A stretch of DNA of 64,000 bases from positions 124,001-188,000 of the forward strand of contig JAFKAC010000042.1 in the NCBI GenBank assembly GCA_025766275.1, written 5' to 3'. Each line of letters begins with the position of its first letter. Within the stretch, counting starts at the first letter, position 1. A model generated the notes under the pieces. It was not told the origin of the DNA and made no database searches. It saw nothing but the letters and a program-made list of their open reading frames with translations. The DNA comes from Lactarius indigo. Lineage: Eukaryota > Basidiomycota > Agaricomycetes > Russulales > Russulaceae. Position numbers and translations under genes: made by a program. Shown in pieces: positions 53,018 to 63,276 of this stretch.

Positions 53018-53028
53018 AAGACCAAGAT
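53018..53028 (+). promoter_or_regulatory. Gy3 self-primer binding site
   Basis: AAGACCAAGAT, perfectly complementary to 52791-52801 in the LTR. The left arm of the promoter palindrome has changed to GACCGAGAT here, but the primer and binding site remain a perfect pair. Confidence 0.7.
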
Positions 53029-53034
53029 ACCACC

Positions 53035-55107
53035 GTGGCCGTGACAACAAGAGATCAGTGGACGAACTTCCGTCCATATTCGCTCCCAAGAAGAGGAGAA
53101 CGTAACGTCCCCACGCGCTTTCTACAAGCCGCTAGCTGGAGGGAAAGACAAGAAGAAACCGGATATTTTGTGGAGTTCAACGGACCTAGTAGGTTCTGAC
53201 CAGTTGAGTTCAACTTCGACCGCTTGTGTTGGACGGAGGTTACGTGGAATCCCGTAGAGTCCCAGTGGGACGTCATACGACCAGCAGGACCTAGATACCG
53301 GTGCGATATCGACGCCCGAGAACTCAACAGCCGAGCAGATTGGGGCCCCATTGACGGGCAAGTACGAGAACACTCCACTGGGGAGGTAGTATCAGAAGAA
53401 GAAGAGGAACAAAGCCAAGACGAGAGTGAAGGACGAGAGCCAAATCAAACAGAAACTAGCAGAGGAGCAATACAAGATCTCCTCATCGAACGAGCTGAGT
53501 CCGCACACATTACCGAACCAGAACCAATTCACATCCGATCACCAGCCATTATGGCAACAATAACAAGAGCAATGGAGGAAGTCGCGATTGAAGAAGCGCG
53601 TGCAATACGAGAAGAAGCACGAGAAATCCTCATGCCCATCAACCCTGAAACCAGTGTGCGAATGACTGCAGACGACGCAGCCATCTTCCGAGCAATAGGG
53701 TCAGATCGAGGAGACCCCCCATCCGGACGACAACCCGCGCTAGACCTTCCACCGGGAACGGGAGGACCGGACGAAGACCCGCCACCGCCACCAGGAAGGG
53801 GTGTCCCGTTTGATTTGCGAAGAACCGAACCACCAAGAATGCCACCCACGGGACCGCCAGGAGGTGGAGGGGGCGATGGCGGAGGAGGAGGAGGAGGTGG
53901 TGGAAATGCCGAAGGAGGAGGACATCATAACGAAAAACTAACCGGCGAGCCACCTTCCATTTTTGACGGAGACAGACTCAAAGTAGACCAATTCCTAACG
54001 CAGTGGCACGTCTATTGGGGCATGAATTTGGACGCCCCTATCATGCGCAATGACTACAGAAGATGCCTTCTGTTTCTTTCCTACATCAAAGGCGGAGCGG
54101 TCAGCGAATGGGTCCTATCCTTCCTGAACTGGCTCAACCGGCAGATACAACGGGGGATAAGTCCCTACACTCGTGACCTATGGAACGCCGTAGCCGATGG
54201 ATTCAGCCAACGGTTCGAAAACACGTTAGAAAGGGAACAAGCCCAAGCTATACTACGGAAGGGATACAAAATGACAGGAGAAGACATTGACAAGTACGTC
54301 AATGACTTTGAACAGCTCGCGCGGAAAGCTCACTATCGCCTCAATGAACCCCAAACGATCGACCTCTTTACGTCGGGTCTGCCCAAGGAACTGTTCAAGA
54401 ACGCGTTCCAGTTTGACAACCCCGTCACGTTCGACGACTGGAAAAGGGCCGTCCTCAAACGACAGAAGAACTATATCCACCTCAAGGTGCGACTCAATGA
54501 ATACAAAAATACGACAACACAACCAAAGAAGCAGGGCGGCAATGCGGGGTGGACACTTCCGCAGAACCTGCCACAAGCTAACCCGTGGGCAATGGACACC
54601 TCGGCTGACCGTGCAAAGGTGAGGCTCGCGGGGTCCGAAGACATCGATTTCAACAAACTGCCACACCGCGACTGGCCTACACCACCGTTCCCGCCGAGAG
54701 GAGGACCGGGGGCTAGAGGACGGGGAAGAGGAGGATCTCGAAGGGACTTAAGGAATGTCCTTTGCTATAACTGTCACGCTCCTGGCCACCTCTCACGAAA
54801 CTGCCCATACCCACGTACGCAGCAACAGTGGCAGGCTGCCCCATCCAGTAGCCGCATGACCGAAACTACGGGATACCCTCAAGGACCCGTCTCGCAATAC
54901 GCGCCATCGCAGTACGCGCCGTCGCTGCCGGGGTACATGTCGCCCGCACCGAGCGTGACGCCCGCACCCCAAATCAACGCGGCAAGCACGAAAACAGCGG
55001 GAGAGCAGGCCAAAGAATGGCTCACACAGGTGGCCAACAGTACGGACAAAGTAAAAGATCTTATACTTCAAGACCTGTGGGGGAAAGAGGGTTTTCGGGA
55101 CGCCTGA
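53035..55107 (+). CDS. gag: Gy3 Gag; N-terminal extension broken by TGA, main Gag intact
   Basis: The conserved GTG is at 53035 (A at -3, G at +4). TGA at 53197 breaks the extension where Gy1 has CGA and Gy2 has CGC. The first ATG of the whole leader, in any frame, is 53551 and opens the main Gag uninterrupted to TGA 55105. Capsid-like region (FDGDRLKVDQFLTQWHVYWG near 53957), linker, and one knuckle (CYNCHAPGHLSRNC near 54763). The intact part shows that particle formation could survive loss of the extension. Confidence 0.85.
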
Positions 55108-55127
55108 ACCCGTCAGTCTGGGTGAGG
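55089..55127 (+). promoter_or_regulatory. Gy3 -1 frameshift site
   Basis: GGGTTTT at 55089-55095, 7-nt spacer, hairpin 55103-55127. One stem pair has changed from A-T to G-T (ACCCG with TGGGT), still pairable in RNA. Confidence 0.75.
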
Positions 55128-58100
55128 GCTCTTCAATGTAATTCTGTAATTGTGACAACGCGCTACCGATCTATGAGAATTCCAGTGACTGTCCGAACAA
55201 ATTACCAAACGACTGAAACAAACGCGCTAGTCGACTCTGGCGCGACCGACAACTTCATCCAACCCGGCTTGGCCAAACGGGCTGGTATCCAGACACAGCC
55301 GCTGAGTACGCCTCGCAAGATATGGAATATAGACAACACGGAAAATAAAGCTGGGTTAATCACTCATTATGTTAACCTAGAAGTAAAAACACGGGGACAG
55401 ATAAAGCAAATGACCTTCCTAATCACCGACCTTGGAAGCGAAGACATGGTGCTAGGCTATCCATGGCTAAGCGCATTCGAACCAACAATCAGCTGGGCCA
55501 CTGCCACCATACACCCCGACATGCAGCCAATAGTGTTAGCAACTAGCGAAGCACTGCTATCAACAACGACCATTCGAGCCCTCATTGTGGCCAAAAAGGA
55601 AGACATTGTGCGGGAACTAGAGGAAGAAACGTTTGCTAGAGCCACCACCTCAACAGAATTGGCTATACAAGCAAAACAACAACAAACGGCAGCAGTGCTC
55701 CCGCAGGAATACGCAATGTTTACCAGACTCTTCAACGAGCAAGCCTCGCACCGCTTCCCCCCGGCAAGGCCGTGGGATCATGCAATAGACTTCAAACCAT
55801 CCGCGCCAGCCGCCATCGACTGCAAAATCTACCCTATGACCCAAAAAGAGGAAGGCGAACTCAAAGAGTTTCTGGAAGAGAAGCTGAAGCAAGGGTATCT
55901 GCGCCCCTCTATCTCTCTGTACGCATCCTCCTTCTTCATTAAAAAGAAGGACGGAAAACTACGCCCGGTACAGGACTACCGGGTCATCAACTCCCACACC
56001 ATTCGGAATCAATACCCGTTACCGTTAATACAGGACCTTATCCTTGACCTCAGTAATGCCCACATCTATACAAAACTTGACATCTGATGGGGCTATAACA
56101 ACATACGCATTCGCGACGGTGACCAGGAAAAGGCAGCATTCAAAACTAAATTCGGCCCCTTCGAACCCACGGTCATGTTCTTCGGGCTCACTAACTCCCC
56201 CGCCACCTTCCAAGCCATGATGAACCACATCTATCGCGACACCATAGCGAAGCACGAACGACTGGGCACTACCATACGCGTCTACATGGACGATATTGGT
56301 ATCGCTACTCACTTTGATCACGATCTAGCGGCCCATGTAGACGCCGTCCGCGATGTTTTGCGCATTGCGGAGGAACACGACCTCTACTTCAAACTCGAAA
56401 AGTGCCTATTCCACCAACCGCGAATGGATTACCTGGGGGTAATCCTTGAGAGGGGGGTGACCCGAATGGACCCTGTAAAAGTTCAAGGAATCAAGGACTG
56501 GCCAACACCAACAAAAGTCAAAGACATCCGTTCTTTCCTCGGCTTCTGTAACTTTTACAGACTCTTTATCCGCGGTTTCGCAACTCATGCTAAGCCACTC
56601 ACCAAACTAACACGAAAGGACGAAGAATGGCGGTGGACTGAAGAAGAAGAGAAGGCGTTTAACACCCTAAAACGACTTGTGACGGAGGAACCGGTGCTAG
56701 CACACCCCGTCCTTCAAGATCCATTCGAATTGGAAGTAGACGCTTCGGGCTATGCGGTGGGAGCCGTATTACTGCAAAAGAAATCTGACGGCAAGCGACA
56801 TCCTATAGGTTACTACTCGGCGACGCTTTCGGAAGCAGAAAGAAACTACGACATCTACGATCTAGAGCTGCTCGCGATAGTTAAGGCCTTACGGAACTGG
56901 CGACCACTTCTCGCAGGTGCCCCTCACAAGATTAAAATCTACTCGGACCATCTAAACCTACAGTACTGGAAGTCACCACAGAAGATCAGCAGGCGAGTCG
57001 CCAGGGAAGTACTCGAACTTTCTGAATACGACTTCGAGATTCATCACATTAAGGGAAAGAACAACGGGCGGGCAGATGCACTGTCAAGACGACCGGACTA
57101 CGACCAAGGCGTCGAGGACAACAGCGAAGTAGTGGTCCTGCCCCCCGAAATCTTTGTACGAACCCTTAACACCGCGCGCACCTTCATCGCCAACCCAAAT
57201 CTACTACAACCGCGCCACCAACAAGACGAAGAGGTGATCAAGACATGGATCGACCCTCATCGCCTTAAGAAAATACAAGGAGAATGGTACAAGGACGGCA
57301 GGTTCGTAATCACAGGACCAGCGTCGACTCAACGAGTACTGATACACGACCATCACGACTTGCCAATACATGGCCATCCGGGAATTGCGAAAACTCAACG
57401 CATCCTGGAGAGACACTACTGGTGGCCACGACTCCGAAGAGACGTATATGAATACGTGCAAGGCTGCGCAGAATGTCAAAGAAATAAAGTCAACATGAGG
57501 CCCATACGAGCCGCGCTGCATCCCATCACACCAATACTGGAAGCCACGCCGTTTCACACAGTGGCGGTGGACTTCATCACCAAACTCCCTGTTTCCAAGG
57601 GGTATGACAGTATACTAACTGTCACAGACCACGACTGCAGCAAGGCCTCAATCTTTATCCCATGCCGAGAAGAAATCACCGCAGAAGAAACAGCGACTCT
57701 GTATGTCACCCAGGTGTTCAAACGCTTCGGATTGCCGCGCAAGATAATAAGCGACCGCGACCCACGCTTCACATCCAAGTTCACCAGAGAAATATGCCGC
57801 ATTCTGGGGATTCAACAGAACATATCAACCGCATATCACCCACGTACTGATGGACAGTCCGAGCGAACTAACCAGTGGCTGGAACAGTACCTACGCTTCT
57901 GGGTAAATGAGCGGCAAGACAACTGGGAAGCTTATCTACCAATCGCCGAATTTGCGCACAACAACTGGCCACATGAACACACTAAAGAGTCGCCGTTCCA
58001 ACTTCTGATGGGATATAACCCACAAGCGGACTGGACGGATAAGCCATCTCCCATTCCCCTCGCAACCGCGCGACTGACACAGCTAAAAGAAGCTAGGGAC

Positions 58101-59813
58101 GCCGCCCAACGCCTTATAAAGAAGGCGCAAGAGTCATGGGTGCGCAACAAAGATACGCCCAAGTTCAGCATCAACGACCTCGTATGGCTCGAGGGCAAAC
58201 ATCTCCGAACCAATCAGCCTACAGCGAAATTAGCGGCGCGACGCCATGGACCCTTTCGGGTGGTACAGGTGATGTCCCCTTACAACTATCGATTGGAACT
58301 TCCCACGCAGTGGAGCATCCACCCCGTATTTCACATCGACCTTCTCACACCGTACAAGCAAACTTCCTTGCACGGGGAAAACTTCACACGACCACCGCCC
58401 GAACTGATAGATGGAGAAGAGGAATATGAAGTCGAGGCCATTCTAGACACTCGGCATTTCGGCAGAGGAAGGCGCCTTCAATACTTGATCAAATGGAAGG
58501 GGTACCCAGACTCGGAGAACCAGTGGGTCAACAAAGACGACGTCTTTGCGCCGGAAGCACTTCGTCTGTATCAGGAAGCGCAAACCCACGGTAGAAGAGA
58601 TAAAGTGGGAGTCGCTCGGACAGAGGACAGTCATCCCCTCTTCCTTCGCTCAGCCATTACTCTCATGCCCACTTCCCCACTACGACATGTCACACAGGCG
58701 CAACTCCTCGACTCCCTCGCAGACGACGCCCGTGCCCTCTTGGCAGAAGACAGCGACACCGAAGTTCCCAACACTCAGCTCACGCCATGGACTCCTCTTA
58801 CACCAGCAGAGGGGCCCATCACCGCACAAGAATGGATCAACGTCGTCACCAGATTCCCAGACCCGACGACCACCCCTGACGACGACCGAGCCGTCATCCA
58901 CGTCTTCCGAAACGATCGCGGCGAGCGTGAACCCATCGCCGCTATCCCCCCAAGCGACGACCTCATCGGCGTTCGCGGAGTTTTCCCGAGCAACGACCAG
59001 CATTCAAGCGCTGATGGAGTACGAGTTGGAGGGCTGGAAGAGGGTAGCGGCAGCGTGGCAGAAGGAGCAGCTGGACTCAGCAGCGGCCCGACTGAGGGAG
59101 ATGCGCGAGCGATGGCAGCGATGGCGGCAGCTGAGGCTGGCCATGACGACGAAGATTATTACCCGGCGAGACACTCCTTCCTTCGAACGAAACGCGACCC
59201 TGATAATCCCCTCGTCACGCCCTGGCTCGTCTACTCCGACGGGTCCCCCATGTATCGAGGACGTGTGCGCGTGCCTGGCGCCGCCGATCACCGCCCGTTC
59301 ACCGCCGCCGAGGATCCCGCGCATGTCGTTGCGCCTGAAGGGTTCCGGGCGAACCGACGACCCCATCACATTCGATACCCCATCACCGGGCCAGACGGAG
59401 TAGAGAGGGACGCGTCGCACGTCCAGATCATCGGAGGGGCAGACCCCCTCATATTAGGAGTTATACCGGGCTCACCACACGTCTATGGTAAGCCCCTTTA
59501 CGCAGAACCCCACGTATCCGCGGCGCTCCGCCCCACGTACCCGCACGAGGACCTCGTCGTCTTCGAGGCGGACAAGATCACCGACCGCGCGCTCAATCGC
59601 ATCAACGATGAGTCGCTCACCGTGGAGGTTACGCGCTTCCGCGCGGCCAGCTACGAGCTGGATCGACTCCGAGCGAGGGTGAGTCAACTCCGCGCAATGA
59701 TCGAGTGCGCACAAGACGATCGGCGCGACGCGATCCACCGCTTAGAGTGCGCCACCGCGTTAGAGCGTATTGCCGAGGAACAACGCGATTGGCCGGCCCG
59801 CGACTTTCAGTGA
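55095..59813 (+). pseudogene. pol: Gy3 Pol polyprotein, one TGA in RT
   Basis: From the slip site to TGA at 59811. Protease LVDSGATDNF (near 55232); RT with YMDD at 56283-56294; TGA at 56085 just after the conserved KLDI, where Gy1 and Gy2 have Arg; one Phe codon is missing from a FFF motif near 55934 compared with relatives. RNase H, HHCC domain (HDLPIHGHPGIAKTQRILER), DDE core (VDFITKLPVS; SDRDPRFTS; TDGQSERTNQW), chromodomain near 58425-58560, then linker, SHVQIIGGADPLILGV and YGKPLYAEPH motifs, and a coiled-coil tail. After 56087 it is open for over 1200 codons. Confidence 0.9.
58546..59403 (+). CDS. +1 overlapping ORF inside Gy3 Pol C-terminus (speculative)
   Basis: 285 open codons, +1 to Pol, with the same EYELEGWKRVAAAWQKEQL and LKGSGRTDDPITF blocks as in Gy2a. 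The helix-like block also aligns with Gy1 (YEQEWKETAARWQREQL) although Gy1 is much more diverged. Confidence 0.35.
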   Translation: MRRKHFVCIRKRKPTVEEIKWESLGQRTVIPSSFAQPLLSCPLPHYDMSHRRNSSTPSQTTPVPSWQKTATPKFPTLSSRHGLLLHQQRGPSPHKNGSTSSPDSQTRRPPLTTTEPSSTSSETIAASVNPSPLSPQATTSSAFAEFSRATTSIQALMEYELEGWKRVAAAWQKEQLDSAAARLREMRERWQRWRQLRLAMTTKIITRRDTPSFERNATLIIPSSRPGSSTPTGPPCIEDVCACLAPPITARSPPPRIPRMSLRLKGSGRTDDPITFDTPSPGQTE

Positions 59814-59830
59814 GCCAGGGGTCTCACGCT

Positions 59831-59844
59831 AGAAGAGGAGGTGA
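59831..59844 (+). promoter_or_regulatory. Gy3 polypurine tract
   Basis: AGAAGAGGAGGTGA immediately before the 3' LTR; different in sequence from the Gy1/Gy2 tract but purine-rich apart from one T. Confidence 0.75.
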
Positions 59845-60335
59845 TGTTACGTTTCGACCCTTACTGTACCGGTTGCAACTATGGCGGTAAGGTAGATTAG
59901 TTGCGGACTTACGATAGGCGATTACGAGTACGATAGGAGATTGCGCGATGATTGCTGACTGAGGACTATGCCACTAATACTAGTAGTAGTAGTATTAGGG
60001 TTCGAGCTACTTACGCGATACGTTGGACGCTACATTACCGTGACTCATAGCAGCGCTTGAAAGCCTGCTCGACTTGTATTTAATCTGTCTTGTGAAGACC
60101 GAGATACGCCATCTTGGTCTTCTTGAATCGTCACTTGTTTCTTCCTTTCTTTCTATCTCTCTCTCTATCGCCCCTTTCAAGTAGTGCGCCTTCGAGCGTT
60201 CACCACCACTCACGCTTGGACCTTTGCGTCTTCAAGATATTCGTCACACCTGAACCTTTGTGTTTTCAGAGCATCCGCTAAGTTGTTACCGCCTCTATAG
60301 AGCTCAAGTCGAGCTAACGTCGTGACGACGTTACA
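59845..60335 (+). repeat. Gy3 3' LTR (491 bp)
   Basis: Near-identical to 52525-53015; the three differences are one CpG transition, one other transition and one transversion. Confidence 0.95.
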
Positions 60336-60661
60336 AAATGGGTTGATTACGCCCTTCCATGGCTATAACCACTGGGCGGTTGCATTGGTCGATGATGAAC
60401 TGTACGTACGGAGCACGTCCTCGAGTCCCATCGGCGAGAGGTATCTCCATGAGATAATCGTTTGTAGGGAGGGTCATCATCCAACGACGATCCGGTCTCT
60501 CGATGTTGGTCAGAAGGGACTGGTGACGGTCGGTCCCTTGTGGATTGTCGGGTCGTGGAGGTAGTGGGTGCGAAAGGGGTGTAGCCAGTGTTGGGTTAGC
60601 AATACGAAGTGCCGAAGGTACGACGGGCGTTGGCAGCGTAAGATGGGGAATGTCGCGTGTA
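60336..60661 (-). pseudogene. Element Y ORF, upstream part
   Basis: Minus-strand frame between Gy2b and Gy3, open throughout. It contains NDYLMEIPLADGTRGRAPYV, QFIIDQCNRPVV and, across the Gy3 site, QPIYYGPLFAKPH. This parallels the Gy Pol C-terminal extension (YPI.GPDG...SHVQII...PLILG...YGKPLYAEPH), so Y and Gy share an uncharacterised domain. Confidence 0.55.
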
Positions 60662-61173
60662 TGTTACGTTTTGACTCGTGTGTGGATACCCTTACTGTAC
60701 CGGTTGCAGCTACGGCGGTAAGGTAGATTAGTTGCGGACTTACGATAGGCGATTACGAGTACGATAGGAGATTGCGCGCTGATTGCTGACTGAGGACTAT
60801 GCCACTAATACTAGTAGTAGTAGTATTAGGGTTCGAGCTACTTACGCGACACGTTGGACGCTACATTACTGTGACTCATAGCAGCGCTTGAAAGCCTGCT
60901 CGACTTGTATTTAATCTGGCTTGCGAAGACCAAGATACGCCATCTTGGTCTTCTTGAATCGTCACTTGCTTTCTATCTCTTTGCCTCTCTGTCTCCCTAC
61001 CTAAACCCATTTCGACTTCGTCGCCTGTAACTATAAGTCTTAGGTGTGCCTCCGAGCATTCACCCGTGCATACGACTTGGACCTTCGTGTCTTCAAGAAC
61101 AGAGAGAAATCACGGCTAAGTTGTTACCGCCTATATCGAGCTCAAGTCGGGCTAACGTCGTGACGGCGTTACA
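60662..61173 (+). repeat. Gy2b 5' LTR (512 bp) with promoter and self-primer
   Basis: TATTTAA at 60908 and ATCTTGGTCTT at 60942-60952 are 34 nt apart; the complement AAGACCAAGAT is at 61176-61186. At the CpG that decayed in the Gy2a 5' LTR this copy keeps the ancestral base. Confidence 0.95.
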
Positions 61174-61192
61174 TTAAGACCAAGATCCCATC

Positions 61193-63256
61193 GTGGCCGT
61201 AACAACCAGAGACCAGTGGACGAGCTTTCGTCCGTACTCAATCCCAAGGAGAGGAGAGCGAAACGTCCCTACGCGCTTTTTACAAGCTGCCAGTTGGAGG
61301 GAACAACAAGAAGAAACCGGATATTTCGTAGAGTTCAACGGACCCTCAAGGTTCCGCCCAGTTGAGTTCAACTTCGACCACTTGTGTTGGGTAGAAGTTA
61401 CGTGGAACCCCATAGATTCCCAGTGGGACGTCATACGACCAGCTGGACCCAGGTATCGGTGCGACATCGACGCACGAGAACTCAATAGCCGAACAGATTG
61501 GGGACCCATCGACGGACAAGTACGAGAACACTCTACAGGAGAGGTAGTATCAGAAGAAGAAGGAAGCCAAAGCCAGGAAGAGAGCGAAGGCCGAGAACCA
61601 AATCAAACCGAAACAAGTGGAGGAGCAATACAAGATCTCCTCATAGAACGAGCTGAGTCCGCACACATCACGGAACCAGAACCAATTCATATTCGATCCC
61701 CAGCTATCATGGCTACGATAACGCGCGCAATGGAAGAAGTCACACTAGAGGAGGCACGAGCAGTACAAGACGAAGCAAGGGCTAATCTTATGCCCATCAA
61801 CCCAGAAACGGGAGTACGTATGACCGCGGACGATGCTGCAATCTTCCGAGCAATAGGATCGGACAGAGGAGATCCTCCATCTGAACGAAGACCCGCAATG
61901 GAGCTACCTCCAGGAATAGGAGGCCTGGGAGGCGATCCACCACCGCCATCAGGAGGAGGCATCCCCTTCGACCTGCGAAGAACCGAACCACCAAGAGGAC
62001 CGCCCCGCGACCCGCCGGGAGGAGGAGGTGGAGGAGGCGGCAATGGAGGAGGTGGTGGAGGCGTGGGAGATAGGGGGCATACCAACGAAAAATTAACCGG
62101 CGAGCCACCTTCTATTTTCGATGGGGACAGACTTAAAGTCGACCAATTCCTCACGCAGTGGCATGTATACTGGGGGATGAACCTGGACGCCCCCATCATG
62201 CGCAACGACTACAGGAGATGTCTCCTGTTCCTTTCATACATCAAAGGCGGAGCAGTCAGCGAATGGGTGTTATCCTTCCTGAACTGGCTCAATCGACAGA
62301 TACAACGGGGAATCAGCCCCTACACCCGAGACCTATGGGACGCCGTAGCCGACGGCTTTAGCCAGCGGTTCGAAAACACCCTGGAAAGAGAGCAAGCGCA
62401 GGCCATACTGCGAAAGGGTTTCAAAATGATGGGAGAGGACATTGACAAGTACGTCAATGACTTCGAACAGCTAGCGCGGAAAGCTCACTACCACCTCAAC
62501 GAACCACAAACCATCGATCTGTTTACGTCGGGTTTGCCCAAGGAACTATTTAAAAACGCGTTCCAATTTGATGAACCAGTAACGTTCGACGACTGGAAGA
62601 GGGCTGTCCTTAAAAGACAAAAACATTACATCCACCTCAAAGCGAGACTCAACGAATACAAGAATACGACGACTCCGCCAAAAAAGCAGACCGGCAACGC
62701 AGGATGGGCACTGCCGCAAAACCTACCACAGACCAATCCATGGGCGATGGACACCTCCGCCGATCGGGCCAAAGTACGATTAGCCGGATCCGAAGAAATC
62801 GACTTCAATAAGCTGCCCCACCACGACTGGCCAACACCACCCTTCCCACCGCGAGGAGGTCCGGGAGCCAGAGGACGAGGAAGGGGCGGATCTAGAAGGG
62901 ACCTAAGGAATGTCCTTTGCTACAACTGTGACGCTCCAGGACATCTCTCACAAAATTGTCCGTACCCCCGACGACAGAGGCAATGGCAGAACGCCCCGTC
63001 AAGCAGTAGGATGACGGAAACCGCCTGGCCGACGCAATGGCCCGGATCACCGGGCCCCGCATCCCAGTACGAACCATCGCTGCTGGGGTACGCAACGCCA
63101 GCGCCCAGTGCGACACCCGCACCCCAAATCAAAGCAACAAAAACAGCGGGAGAACAAGCGAAGGAATGGCTGACGCACGTCGCCAACAGCATGGATGAAG
63201 TAAAAGACCTCATACTCCAAGATCTGTGGGGAAAGGAGGGTTTTCAGGGCGCCTGA
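61193..63256 (+). CDS. gag: Gy2b Gag, intact, with AUG-less N-terminal extension
   Basis: 687 codons from the conserved GTG (61193, context ATCGTGG); an in-frame TAA in the primer-binding site bounds the frame upstream. I scanned 60942-61708 and found no ATG in any frame; the first ATG is 61709 (ATCATGG). Domains as in Gy2a: extension, Gly/Pro linker, capsid-like region, one CCHC knuckle (CYNCDAPGHLSQNC). Gag stop TGA at 63254 follows the -1 slip site at 63238-63244. Confidence 0.85.
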   Translation: MAVTTRDQWTSFRPYSIPRRGERNVPTRFLQAASWREQQEETGYFVEFNGPSRFRPVEFNFDHLCWVEVTWNPIDSQWDVIRPAGPRYRCDIDARELNSRTDWGPIDGQVREHSTGEVVSEEEGSQSQEESEGREPNQTETSGGAIQDLLIERAESAHITEPEPIHIRSPAIMATITRAMEEVTLEEARAVQDEARANLMPINPETGVRMTADDAAIFRAIGSDRGDPPSERRPAMELPPGIGGLGGDPPPPSGGGIPFDLRRTEPPRGPPRDPPGGGGGGGGNGGGGGGVGDRGHTNEKLTGEPPSIFDGDRLKVDQFLTQWHVYWGMNLDAPIMRNDYRRCLLFLSYIKGGAVSEWVLSFLNWLNRQIQRGISPYTRDLWDAVADGFSQRFENTLEREQAQAILRKGFKMMGEDIDKYVNDFEQLARKAHYHLNEPQTIDLFTSGLPKELFKNAFQFDEPVTFDDWKRAVLKRQKHYIHLKARLNEYKNTTTPPKKQTGNAGWALPQNLPQTNPWAMDTSADRAKVRLAGSEEIDFNKLPHHDWPTPPFPPRGGPGARGRGRGGSRRDLRNVLCYNCDAPGHLSQNCPYPRRQRQWQNAPSSSRMTETAWPTQWPGSPGPASQYEPSLLGYATPAPSATPAPQIKATKTAGEQAKEWLTHVANSMDEVKDLILQDLWGKEGFQGA

Positions 63257-63276
63257 ACCCATCAGTCTGGGTGAGG
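63238..63276 (+). promoter_or_regulatory. Gy2b -1 frameshift site
   Basis: GGGTTTT (63238-63244), 7-nt spacer, hairpin 63252-63276, identical to Gy2a. Confidence 0.75.

Larger units (their letters stand above)
52525..60335 (+). mobile_element. Gy3: full-length chromodomain Ty3/gypsy element
   Basis: 7811 bp with 491-bp LTRs (52525-53015, 59845-60335) that differ at three positions. The flanks share AAAT (52521-52524, 60336-60339); other Gy insertions have 5-bp duplications, so either this is 4 bp or one base was lost. It sits inside the ORF of element Y, which reads through if Gy3 is removed. Gag from its ATG is intact; Pol has one TGA. Confidence 0.95.

Noticed and set aside
52520..60340. 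5-bp target duplication for Gy3
   Set aside because: The flanks are TAAAT and AAATG; only AAAT is shared, so I report 4 bp or a lost base rather than force five.
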